Origin: Solobacterium sp.
Lineage (GTDB): Bacteria > Bacillota_I > Bacilli_A > Erysipelotrichales > Erysipelotrichaceae
DNA length: 5,277 bases
Direction of reading: 5' to 3'
NCBI GenBank assembly: GCA_017543005.1
Contig: JAFWEA010000286.1
Location: 1-5,277, forward strand
In this document: positions 1 to 4,643 of the stretch, one piece after another
How positions within the stretch are numbered: position 1 is the stretch's first letter
Layout of the letters: the number at the start of each line of letters is the position of its first letter
The notes under the pieces: model-generated
What the model was told of the DNA's origin: nothing
Seen by the model: the letters and a program-made list of their open reading frames with translations, nothing else
Databases searched by the model: none
Made by a program: the position numbers and the translations under genes

Positions 1-3
1 AAT

Positions 4-249
4 ATGATCAAACTGGTAAATGTCCGCAATATGGGCGCGTTCCTGAACATGGTGGGACAGTGCCGCGGGGATGTGACGGTTCATCTGGAGCACTATGGTG
101 ACCTGCCGCTGAAGAAGCATCCCGAATTCCGGGAACTGCTGGAAGATCTTCGACCGCTGAACGGCGAACTGGATATCTCCCTGGAAAACCCGGACGATGC
201 GGCCCTGATCCTGCGCTCCATGATCAACGGCAAGTGCCTGAAAAACTGA
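4..249 (+). CDS. Small HPr-like protein lacking the phospho-accepting histidine (tentative)
   Basis: An 81-residue soluble protein with no signal peptide or membrane segment. I do not recognise it by direct similarity. Its predicted order of elements (strand MIKLVNV, helix about 8-21, strand DVTVHL 23-28, helix about 37-49, strand GELDISL 54-60, helix 63-74) matches the open-faced sandwich of HPr phosphocarriers, and GELDISLENPDDAALIL resembles the HPr end in which a strand is followed by an acidic turn and the last helix. Lined up this way, the position of HPr His15 falls near Asn6, with Arg8 near HPr Arg17, so it could not act as a PTS phosphocarrier through that histidine. HPr-like small proteins without the active site are known in Bacillota; the assignment here is inference. 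Only three bases precede the ATG, so its ribosome binding site is outside the window and an upstream start cannot be excluded. A terminator follows 11 bases after the stop. Confidence 0.6.
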   Translation: MIKLVNVRNMGAFLNMVGQCRGDVTVHLEHYGDLPLKKHPEFRELLEDLRPLNGELDISLENPDDAALILRSMINGKCLKN

Positions 250-258
250 ATCTGATAT

Positions 259-282
259 GAAACGCCGGCAATCCGGCGTTTT
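259..282 (+). terminator. Intrinsic terminator of the HPr-like gene
   Basis: AACGCCGG (261-268) pairs with CCGGCGTT (273-280) around a CAAT loop, extended by A260-T281 and a G-T pair. The T-run is short (279-282) and partly within the stem. It lies just after the stop codon at 247-249, so it closes this transcription unit before the PAP2 promoter. Confidence 0.7.
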
Positions 283-299
283 CCGAATCCCTGCTCTGG

Positions 300-307
300 T
301 GTAAAAT
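300..307 (+). promoter_or_regulatory. Probable -10 box of the PAP2 gene promoter
   Basis: TAAAAT (302-307) is directly preceded by TG (300-301), close to an extended -10 but without the usual one-base gap. No good -35 is visible; the best-placed hexamer (TTTTCC, 279-284) overlaps the preceding terminator. The start of transcription would fall near 314, giving a leader of about 28 bases that contains AGGGG (325-329), 12 bases before the ATG at 342. This contrasts with the leaderless arrangement at 1068 and 3945. Confidence 0.45.
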
Positions 308-341
308 AGTATCCTGTAAAGAACAGGGGTTTTATTTCTAT

Positions 342-1007
342 ATGAGCGCAAAGAACCGGAAGAAACAGTCACCAGTCCCGTTTATCGTATCGGCACTGGC
401 AGCGATATTATTTACCGTCCTGGTGAAGGTCGTGGATGTGCAGGCAATCGGGCCGCAGAACAGCGAGATCGGCTTTGCTGGCCTGAACGGCTGGGTTTTC
501 AAGACGGCCGGATCCCACATGCTGTTTTACCGGCTCAGCGAGGTGCTGCTCATTGCGGCCATCCTGCTGGCGTTCCTGTTTGCCCTGAAGGGGCTGGTGC
601 AGATGCTGCGGCGCCGCAGCATTGCCCGGGTGGACAGCCGGATCCTGCTGCTGGGCACGATGTTCGTGCTGGTCATTGTGACGTATTTCCTGTTTGAAAA
701 AGTGATTATCAATTACCGGCCGGTACTGACGGAAGAGGGGCTGGAAGCGTCCTTCCCGTCCTCGCATACCATGGTTTCCATGACCGTCTTCGGCTGCACG
801 CGGGCCTTCTTCAAAACCGAACCGGGCGATACTTCCGTCATCAGGGGGGTGCTGCTGGCCGGCCTGGTGCTGTCACCGCTGTTCCGGCTGCTGTCCGGCA
901 TGCACTGGCTGACTGATATCATCGGCGGCTGTCTCTACAGCATCATGTTCATCATGCTGTACAAAACACTGCTGAAAGAACCGAAAGGATCGTCCTACGG
1001 ACGCTGA
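342..1007 (+). CDS. PAP2-superfamily membrane phosphatase
   Basis: A 221-residue integral membrane protein of the PAP2 (type 2 phosphatidic acid phosphatase) superfamily, whose members remove phosphate from lipids such as phosphatidic acid, phosphatidylglycerol phosphate or undecaprenyl diphosphate at the outer membrane face. All three signature motifs are present: K120 x6 R126-P127 (KVIINYRP), P139-S140-S141-H142 (PSSH) and R182 x5 H188 x3 D192 (RLLSGMHWLTD). H142 and H188 are the expected catalytic histidines. The N-terminus is short and basic, followed by about six hydrophobic segments (roughly 12-34, 63-85, 99-119, 143-157, 167-185 and 193-209), as usual for PgpB/BcrC-like members. The substrate cannot be told from the sequence. 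The ATG at 342 has AGGGG at 325-329, a rather long spacing of 12 bases. It stands alone between two terminators, and its TGA stop lies within the first stem of the second. Confidence 0.93.
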   Translation: MSAKNRKKQSPVPFIVSALAAILFTVLVKVVDVQAIGPQNSEIGFAGLNGWVFKTAGSHMLFYRLSEVLLIAAILLAFLFALKGLVQMLRRRSIARVDSRILLLGTMFVLVIVTYFLFEKVIINYRPVLTEEGLEASFPSSHTMVSMTVFGCTRAFFKTEPGDTSVIRGVLLAGLVLSPLFRLLSGMHWLTDIIGGCLYSIMFIMLYKTLLKEPKGSSYGR

Positions 1008-1029
1008 GCGCTGAAGCGCTCTTTTTTTT
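1006..1029 (+). terminator. Intrinsic terminator overlapping the PAP2 stop codon
   Basis: GAGCGC (1006-1011) pairs with GCGCTC (1016-1021) around a TGAA loop and is followed by eight T (1022-1029). The stem begins with the last two bases of the TGA stop (1005-1007), so no sequence is wasted between gene end and terminator. This is a textbook intrinsic terminator. Confidence 0.9.
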
Positions 1030-1052
1030 ATCCATATACTGCCGGTAATATC

Positions 1053-1067
1053 TGCTAGAATACAGTC
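1053..1067 (+). promoter_or_regulatory. Extended -10 promoter giving a leaderless mRNA (leucine-rich repeat gene)
   Basis: TGC (1053-1055) plus TAGAAT (1056-1061) forms an extended -10 element. Six bases (ACAGTC) separate it from the ATG at 1068, so transcription starting at the usual distance would begin at the A of the ATG. No -35-like hexamer is visible 16-18 bases upstream and no Shine-Dalgarno sequence precedes the ATG. A nearly identical element with the same spacing stands before the gene at 3945. The motif is seen directly; the start of transcription is inferred. Confidence 0.7.
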
Positions 1068-1520
1068 ATGCAGGATTTTGATTTCAAATACGCAGTCAAT
1101 GATACGTACATGGCGGTCCGCTATTACGGCGATGAGGCAGATGTGGTCATCCCTGATACCTGGTATGGGAAACCGGTGTCGGTGCTCGGTGAAGACCTGT
1201 TCAAGGGCCATGCCGAGATCCGCAGTATCAAGATTCCGGCTTCGGTGACGCACATCATGGGGTTTGCGTTTGACGGCTGCACATCGCTGCAGGAGCTGAT
1301 CCTGCCGGCAGGGCTGTATTCCATCCTGCCGTATGCGTTTGTGCGCTGCGGGGTGCGGCAGATCACGCTGCCGGCCGGGGTGACCCAGATTCCCCCGTAT
1401 GCCTTCTATCAGTGTGCCAGGCTGGAGCAGATTGAGATCCGGGCAGAAAAGATCAGGATATACGGCCATGCGTTTGACGGCTGTGAACAGCTGAAACAGG
1501 TGCCGGTATCGACGGAATAA
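1068..1520 (+). CDS. Short BspA-type leucine-rich repeat protein, probably cytoplasmic
   Basis: A 150-residue protein made almost wholly of leucine-rich repeats of the BspA/LRR_5 type, with a period of about 22-23 residues. The repeats run about 26-53 (degenerate), 54-76 (IKIPASVTHIMGFAFDGC), 77-98 (LILPAGLYSILPYAFVRC), 99-121 (ITLPAGVTQIPPYAFYQC) and 122-144 (IEIR...YGHAFDGC), each with the family core of IxLPxxVxxIxxxAFxxC. The first 25 residues form a short cap. There is no signal peptide, sortase motif or membrane segment, whereas many BspA-like proteins are large and secreted; this one should stay in the cell. Such repeats are generally protein-binding scaffolds, but the partner is unknown. 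The ATG at 1068 is chosen because the extended -10 ends six bases upstream; there is no ribosome binding site. The next ATG (1110) has none either. It is flanked by terminators and so stands alone. Confidence 0.85.
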   Translation: MQDFDFKYAVNDTYMAVRYYGDEADVVIPDTWYGKPVSVLGEDLFKGHAEIRSIKIPASVTHIMGFAFDGCTSLQELILPAGLYSILPYAFVRCGVRQITLPAGVTQIPPYAFYQCARLEQIEIRAEKIRIYGHAFDGCEQLKQVPVSTE

Positions 1521-1522
1521 AC

Positions 1523-1550
1523 AACTGCGGTTATCATGCCGCGTTTTTTT
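1523..1550 (+). terminator. Intrinsic terminator of the leucine-rich repeat gene
   Basis: GCGG (1527-1530) pairs with CCGC (1539-1542), extended by a T-G pair and, after one mismatch, an A-T pair. The loop is eight bases, and seven T follow (1544-1550). The stem is short but the T-run is strong, and it lies three bases after the TAA stop. Confidence 0.7.
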
Positions 1551-1551
1551 A

Positions 1552-1600
1552 TTCATACGATTTCTTATATAAGGCATAACAAATTCTTATATGTATATAA
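1552..1600 (+). repeat. A/T-rich repeats upstream of the Na/Pi transporter gene
   Basis: The nine-base word TTCTTATAT occurs at 1562-1570 and again at 1584-1592, 22 bases apart (two helical turns). A related TTCATA lies at 1552-1557. The second copy overlaps a near-palindrome, TTATAT (1587-1592), GT, ATATAA (1595-1600). Repeats on one face of the helix upstream of a promoter often bind a dimeric or tandem regulator. PhoP boxes of Bacillota are also direct repeats spaced by 11 bases, but these words do not match the known PhoP box well. The role is inference. Confidence 0.35.
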
Positions 1601-1607
1601 ATTTCTG

Positions 1608-1635
1608 TTTTGTTAATATCGTTCTGTGCTATGAT
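1608..1635 (+). promoter_or_regulatory. Promoter of the Na/Pi transporter gene
   Basis: The extended -10 is TGC (1627-1629) plus TATGAT (1630-1635). The best -35 candidate is TTTTGT (1608-1613), 16 bases upstream, which is weak. Transcription would start near 1642, leaving a leader of about 34 bases containing the ribosome binding site GGAGG (1662-1666), nine bases before the ATG at 1676. Confidence 0.6.
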
Positions 1636-1675
1636 GGTTAGGCTTGCGGTTTTGGCCGCATGGAGGAAATAGTTT

Positions 1676-3343
1676 ATGGATCTATCAGCGATCAACTGGG
1701 GAGCGATCCTCGGCGGATTCGGTCTGTTCATGTTCGGCATCAAGTTCATGGGGGACGGACTCAAGGCAGTGGCAGGTGATGCCCTGCGGGACTATATCAA
1801 CAAGGCAACATCCAACCGCTTCAGTGCGCTGCTGGTCGGTATCATCCTGACCATGATCATGCAGAGCTCATCTGCGACTTCAGCCATTACGATCGGCTTT
1901 GTCCGGGCCGGCCTGATGACCTTTGACCAGGCTGCCGGCATCATCCTGGGTGCGACCATCGGTACGACGTTCACATCCTTCCTGATCTCGGTCAACATCG
2001 ACCGCTATGCGATGTTCATCATCTTCGCCGGGGCGATGCTGATCTGCTTCGGCAAGAAGCCGCGCTCGGTATACAACGGCAATGTCATTCTCGGCTTTGC
2101 CCTGATCTTCTTCGGCATGTCTTCCATGGGTGATGCCCTGGCTGCCCTGAAGGAAATGCCGGCCTTCTCGGCCTTTGCCCTGCGGATGAGCGACAACGCC
2201 CTGCTGAGCATGTTTACCGGTGTCGGCCTGACCGCCGTGGTGCAGTCCTCCGCGGCCACCATCGGTGTCGTGCAGAAGCTGTACCAGGCCGGAGCCGTTA
2301 CGTTCAAGGCAGCCCTGCCGTTCATGTTCGGTGCCAACATCGGTACAACCATGACCGGTATCCTGGCTTCCATCGGCGGCACCACCGCCGGCAAGCGGAC
2401 CGCGTGCCTGCATACCGTGCTCAATATCATCTCAACAACCCTGGGCATGATTCTTCTGACCCCGTACTCGTCCTTTGTCCAGATGGTGGCCGGCCATATG
2501 AATCCGATGATGCAGATTGCCATGGCCAACATCATCTTCAAGACCCTGACAACCCTGCTGGCCCTGCCGTTTGTCACCCAGCTGGTTGCCCTGGTGCGGC
2601 GCATTATTCCGGGCGAGGAAGCATCCCAGGAAGAAGTCAATATCGACGAAATGGACGAAGAAATCACCAACGTCCTGCCGTCCGCTGCCCTGCTGGCTTC
2701 CCGGCGGGCCATTGACCAGATGATCGTACTGATCCGCGAGAATTCCGAGGCAGTCGGAAAGCTGCTGGAAGACCGCGGCGGTGCGGCCGAGAAGGAACCG
2801 ATCGACCGGCGCGAAATGATCATCAACAAGTGCGACCAGAAGATTACGGACTATCTGATCCGGCTGTCGGTCAAGCCCAATCTGACCCACCGGAACATCA
2901 ACTCCGTCCGGCTGCAGCTGGATGTCGTCAAGAACTTCGAGCGCGTCGGCGACCTGGTCATGAACCTGGCCGAATTCTACAGCGAAGTTCACGAGAAGGG
3001 CGAATCCTTCACGGACCTGGCCCACGAGGACCTGACGGCCATGTTCAACCTGTATATGGACATGTTCAATCTCTCCTCAGAGATCTTTACCACAAAGGAT
3101 ATCGATCAGTACCGGCATCTGCAGGAACTGGAAGATGAGATCGATGCCATGGAACTGAAATTCCGTGACACCCACTTCCAGCGCATGGCCTTCAAGCAGT
3201 GCACATCGCCGGTGGCGGAATCGGTCTACTGCGACATCCTTGGTACGATGGAACGTATGGGCGACCACTGCTGCAACATTGCCAAGGCAGTCATTACGAG
3301 AAATACCAGTGACCTCTCGGATGATGAACTGGTAGCCGGATAA
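1676..3343 (+). CDS. Na/Pi cotransporter-family protein with C-terminal PhoU-like domain
   Basis: A 555-residue protein of the bacterial Na/Pi cotransporter family (NptA/YjbB-like), which couples sodium to phosphate movement across the cytoplasmic membrane. Residues 8-310 form the transport domain, with two inverted-repeat-like halves that carry the family glutamine-serine motifs: QSSSATSA (63-70) followed by GATIGTT (92-98), and QSSAATIG (190-197) followed by GANIGTT (219-225). The N-terminal GLFMFGIKFMGDGLK is also typical. Residues about 338-545 are a helical PhoU-like domain with two copies of the metal-binding E-x3-D-x3-N pattern: ERVGDLVMN (E422, D426, N430) and ERMGDHCCN (E526, D530, N534). 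This domain is thought to sense or gate phosphate flux. A charged linker (313-332) joins the two. Length and architecture are normal for the family. The ATG at 1676 has GGAGG nine bases upstream. Three in-frame stops in a row end it. Whether it imports or exports phosphate cannot be read from the sequence. Confidence 0.93.
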   Translation: MDLSAINWGAILGGFGLFMFGIKFMGDGLKAVAGDALRDYINKATSNRFSALLVGIILTMIMQSSSATSAITIGFVRAGLMTFDQAAGIILGATIGTTFTSFLISVNIDRYAMFIIFAGAMLICFGKKPRSVYNGNVILGFALIFFGMSSMGDALAALKEMPAFSAFALRMSDNALLSMFTGVGLTAVVQSSAATIGVVQKLYQAGAVTFKAALPFMFGANIGTTMTGILASIGGTTAGKRTACLHTVLNIISTTLGMILLTPYSSFVQMVAGHMNPMMQIAMANIIFKTLTTLLALPFVTQLVALVRRIIPGEEASQEEVNIDEMDEEITNVLPSAALLASRRAIDQMIVLIRENSEAVGKLLEDRGGAAEKEPIDRREMIINKCDQKITDYLIRLSVKPNLTHRNINSVRLQLDVVKNFERVGDLVMNLAEFYSEVHEKGESFTDLAHEDLTAMFNLYMDMFNLSSEIFTTKDIDQYRHLQELEDEIDAMELKFRDTHFQRMAFKQCTSPVAESVYCDILGTMERMGDHCCNIAKAVITRNTSDLSDDELVAG

Positions 3344-3349
3344 TGATAA
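3341..3349 (+). other. Triple in-frame stop codons
   Basis: TAA, TGA and TAA follow one another in frame at the end of the Na/Pi transporter gene. This would block any readthrough towards the closely following nrdG. The TGA plus the next six bases (3344-3352) also reads as a possible extended -10 (TGA, TAAGAT), which would start a transcript near 3359. This is a weak candidate for a separate nrdG promoter. Confidence 0.5.
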
Positions 3350-3363
3350 GATGGTAATACATC

Positions 3364-3368
3364 GGAGG
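3364..3368 (+). promoter_or_regulatory. Ribosome binding site that sets the nrdG start at 3376
   Basis: GGAGG lies seven bases before the ATG at 3376, an ideal spacing. A TTG in the same frame at 3370 would add two residues, but it is only one base from the GGAGG, so the ATG is the correct start. Confidence 0.85.
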
Positions 3369-3375
3369 TTTGCGC

Positions 3376-3906
3376 ATGTATTACGGAAATATCAAGAAAT
3401 ATGATGTGGCCGACGGTGAAGGTGTCCGGGTGACACTGTTCATCAGCGGCTGCCGGATTCACTGCCCGGGCTGTTTCCAGCCGGAGACATGGGATTTCCG
3501 GTACGGACAGGAATATACCGAAGAAACCCAGAAAGAAGTGCTCGATGCCATGGACAGTGAATTCATTGCCGGGCTGACGGTACTGGGCGGGGAACCGTTC
3601 GAACCGGAAAACCAGCGGGTTATCGTCAAGCTCATGAAAGCCGCGAAGGAACGCTATCCGGAAAAGAATATCTGGTGCTGGTCCGGCTATCTGTATGACC
3701 GGGACCTGCAGCCGGGCGGCCGCAAGTATACCGAAGTGACGGATGAGATGCTGTCCTATATCGACATCCTGGTAGACGGGTCATTCATGCTGGCAAAGAA
3801 GAATCTGGCCCTGAGTTTCCGCGGTTCGGAGAACCAGCGGGTCATTGACTTGAAGAAAACAAGAGAAACCGGCGAGGTTGTACTGCATATCCCGATGACC
3901 GGGTGA
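3376..3906 (+). CDS. nrdG: Anaerobic ribonucleoside-triphosphate reductase activating protein
   Basis: A 176-residue radical SAM enzyme. NrdG uses a 4Fe-4S cluster and S-adenosylmethionine to make the glycyl radical on NrdD, the class III reductase that makes deoxynucleotides without oxygen. The cluster motif is C26-x3-C30-x2-C33 (CRIHCPGC), followed by the typical FQPETWDF. GGEP (71-74) contributes to SAM binding, and the family motifs WCWSGY (100-105), DILVDGSF (130-137) and RGSENQRVID (149-158) are all present. The length is normal. It begins 32 bases after the Na/Pi transporter gene, with no terminator between, so it may be cotranscribed with it or use a weak promoter at 3344-3352. No nrdD gene lies next to it in this window, although the two are usually neighbours; its partner must be elsewhere. 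The TGA stop lies inside the following terminator. The protein marks the organism as able to grow anaerobically. Confidence 0.95.
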   Translation: MYYGNIKKYDVADGEGVRVTLFISGCRIHCPGCFQPETWDFRYGQEYTEETQKEVLDAMDSEFIAGLTVLGGEPFEPENQRVIVKLMKAAKERYPEKNIWCWSGYLYDRDLQPGGRKYTEVTDEMLSYIDILVDGSFMLAKKNLALSFRGSENQRVIDLKKTRETGEVVLHIPMTG

Positions 3907-3926
3907 CCGGCACACAGCCGGTTTTC
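3905..3926 (+). terminator. Intrinsic terminator overlapping the nrdG stop codon
   Basis: ACCGGC (3906-3911) pairs with GCCGGT (3917-3922) around an ACACA loop, with a possible extra G-T pair, and the T-run is 3922-3925 within a pyrimidine tract. The stem starts on the last base of the TGA stop (3904-3906). The extended -10 of the next gene follows only four bases after the T-run. Confidence 0.75.
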
Positions 3927-3929
3927 TTC

Positions 3930-3944
3930 TGCTAAAATACAGAT
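3930..3944 (+). promoter_or_regulatory. Extended -10 promoter giving a leaderless mRNA (sce7726-like gene)
   Basis: TGC (3930-3932) plus TAAAAT (3933-3938) forms an extended -10, and six bases (ACAGAT) separate it from the ATG at 3945. There is no Shine-Dalgarno sequence and no convincing -35. Over 20 bases (3928-3947) it matches the element before the gene at 1068 in 17 positions, with identical spacing to the ATG. Transcription should start at the A of the ATG. Confidence 0.72.
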
Positions 3945-4574
3945 ATGACACTGCTGGACAAGGACATCCGCGAACCGCTCTTCCAGTATCTGGAGGAACG
4001 GTACGGCCTGGTGCGGATTCTGGAAGAAAAGGAAATCGGGCAGTCCCGGGCGGACGCGGTCATGGTGACGGCGGACAGCCTGTACGGGATTGAGATCAAG
4101 AGTGATGCGGACACCTATGCCCGGCTTTCTTCCCAGGTGAAGGATTACGATCAGTATTATGACTTCAACTATGTCGTGGCCGGCAGCACCCATGGTCTCC
4201 ACGTGGCGGAGCATGTCCCATGGTACTGGGGCATCATCACCGTGGAATGGTATGAAGACCGGGTGGACTTCTATCTGGCCAGGGAACCGGAGCGCAACCC
4301 GCATATGGATCTGCGCCGCAAGCTGAGTCTCTTGTGGCGGCCGGAACTGGTGCGGATCCAGGAGAAGCACAAGCTGCCGAAGTATAAGGAAAAATCAAAA
4401 CTGTTTGTCCAGAAAAAGATCCTGGAGAAGGTATCACCGCAGGATCTGCAGGCAGATATCTCGAATGAGCTGTTCGAGCGGGATTATACGAAGATCAAAG
4501 AGACGATCAATGAGTACCGCCGCGCCAGGGGCAGAAGGGCCCGCCGGAAACCTCCGAAGCGCCGCCGTCTGTAA
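3945..4574 (+). CDS. sce7726-family-like protein with PD-(D/E)XK nuclease core and basic tail
   Basis: A 209-residue soluble protein. The N-terminal half resembles the sce7726 family: DIREPLFQYL (7-16), then RADAVMV (35-41), then GIEIKSDADT (48-57), then RLSSQVKDY (60-68) and a hydrophobic strand YVVAGSTHG (76-84). D37, E50 and K52 make a PD-x(n)-ExK pattern typical of restriction-like nucleases, so DNA cleavage or repair is plausible but unproven. Residues about 130-182 (LLWRPELVRIQEKHKL through FERDY) look like a small helical domain of the sort that follows this core. The last 18 residues (192-209) contain 12 arginine or lysine, a likely DNA- or RNA-binding tail. No partner gene, methylase or toxin-antitoxin neighbour is visible. 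The start at 3945 is leaderless. A five-base hairpin overlaps its stop (GCCGT 4564-4568 with ACGGC 4575-4579) but has no T-run. Confidence 0.75.
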   Translation: MTLLDKDIREPLFQYLEERYGLVRILEEKEIGQSRADAVMVTADSLYGIEIKSDADTYARLSSQVKDYDQYYDFNYVVAGSTHGLHVAEHVPWYWGIITVEWYEDRVDFYLAREPERNPHMDLRRKLSLLWRPELVRIQEKHKLPKYKEKSKLFVQKKILEKVSPQDLQADISNELFERDYTKIKETINEYRRARGRRARRKPPKRRRL

Positions 4575-4584
4575 ACGGCAGAAC

Positions 4585-4612
4585 ACAGCGTGAATTGAAG
4601 AACCGGCGCTGT
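4585..4612 (+). terminator. Weak hairpin after the sce7726-like gene
   Basis: ACAGCG (4585-4590) pairs with CGCTGT (4607-4612) around a 16-base loop, and AACA/TGTT flanks could extend it with an internal gap. No T-run follows, so it is a poor intrinsic terminator. The -35 of the next promoter lies in its loop. Confidence 0.3.
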
Positions 4613-4623
4613 CCTGTTATCAT
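4595..4623 (+). promoter_or_regulatory. Well-formed promoter before the interrupted reading frame
   Basis: A -35 of TTGAAG (4595-4600), a spacer of 17 bases and an extended -10 of TGT plus TATCAT (4615-4623) make one of the best-matched promoters in the window. Transcription would start near 4630. AAAAGG (4632-4637) lies six bases before an ATG at 4644 and could serve as its ribosome binding site. Confidence 0.55.
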
Positions 4624-4643
4624 AAAAGTGTAAAAGGCCACCG

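Noticed and set aside
873..1577. Long minus-strand frame of 234 codons opposite the leucine-rich repeat gene
   Set aside because: It lies opposite two terminators and two well-supported plus-strand genes; its translation is low in hydrophobic pattern and matches nothing, as expected for the shadow of a G/C-rich gene.
2005..2829. 274-codon minus-strand frame inside the Na/Pi transporter gene
   Set aside because: It is a complementary-strand shadow of the conserved transport domain, rich in Met, Arg and Ser, with no ribosome binding site.
3370..3375. TTG start for nrdG two codons upstream of the ATG
   Set aside because: It is only one base from GGAGG, too close for a ribosome binding site, whereas the ATG at 3376 has ideal spacing and begins the conserved MYYGNIKKYD.
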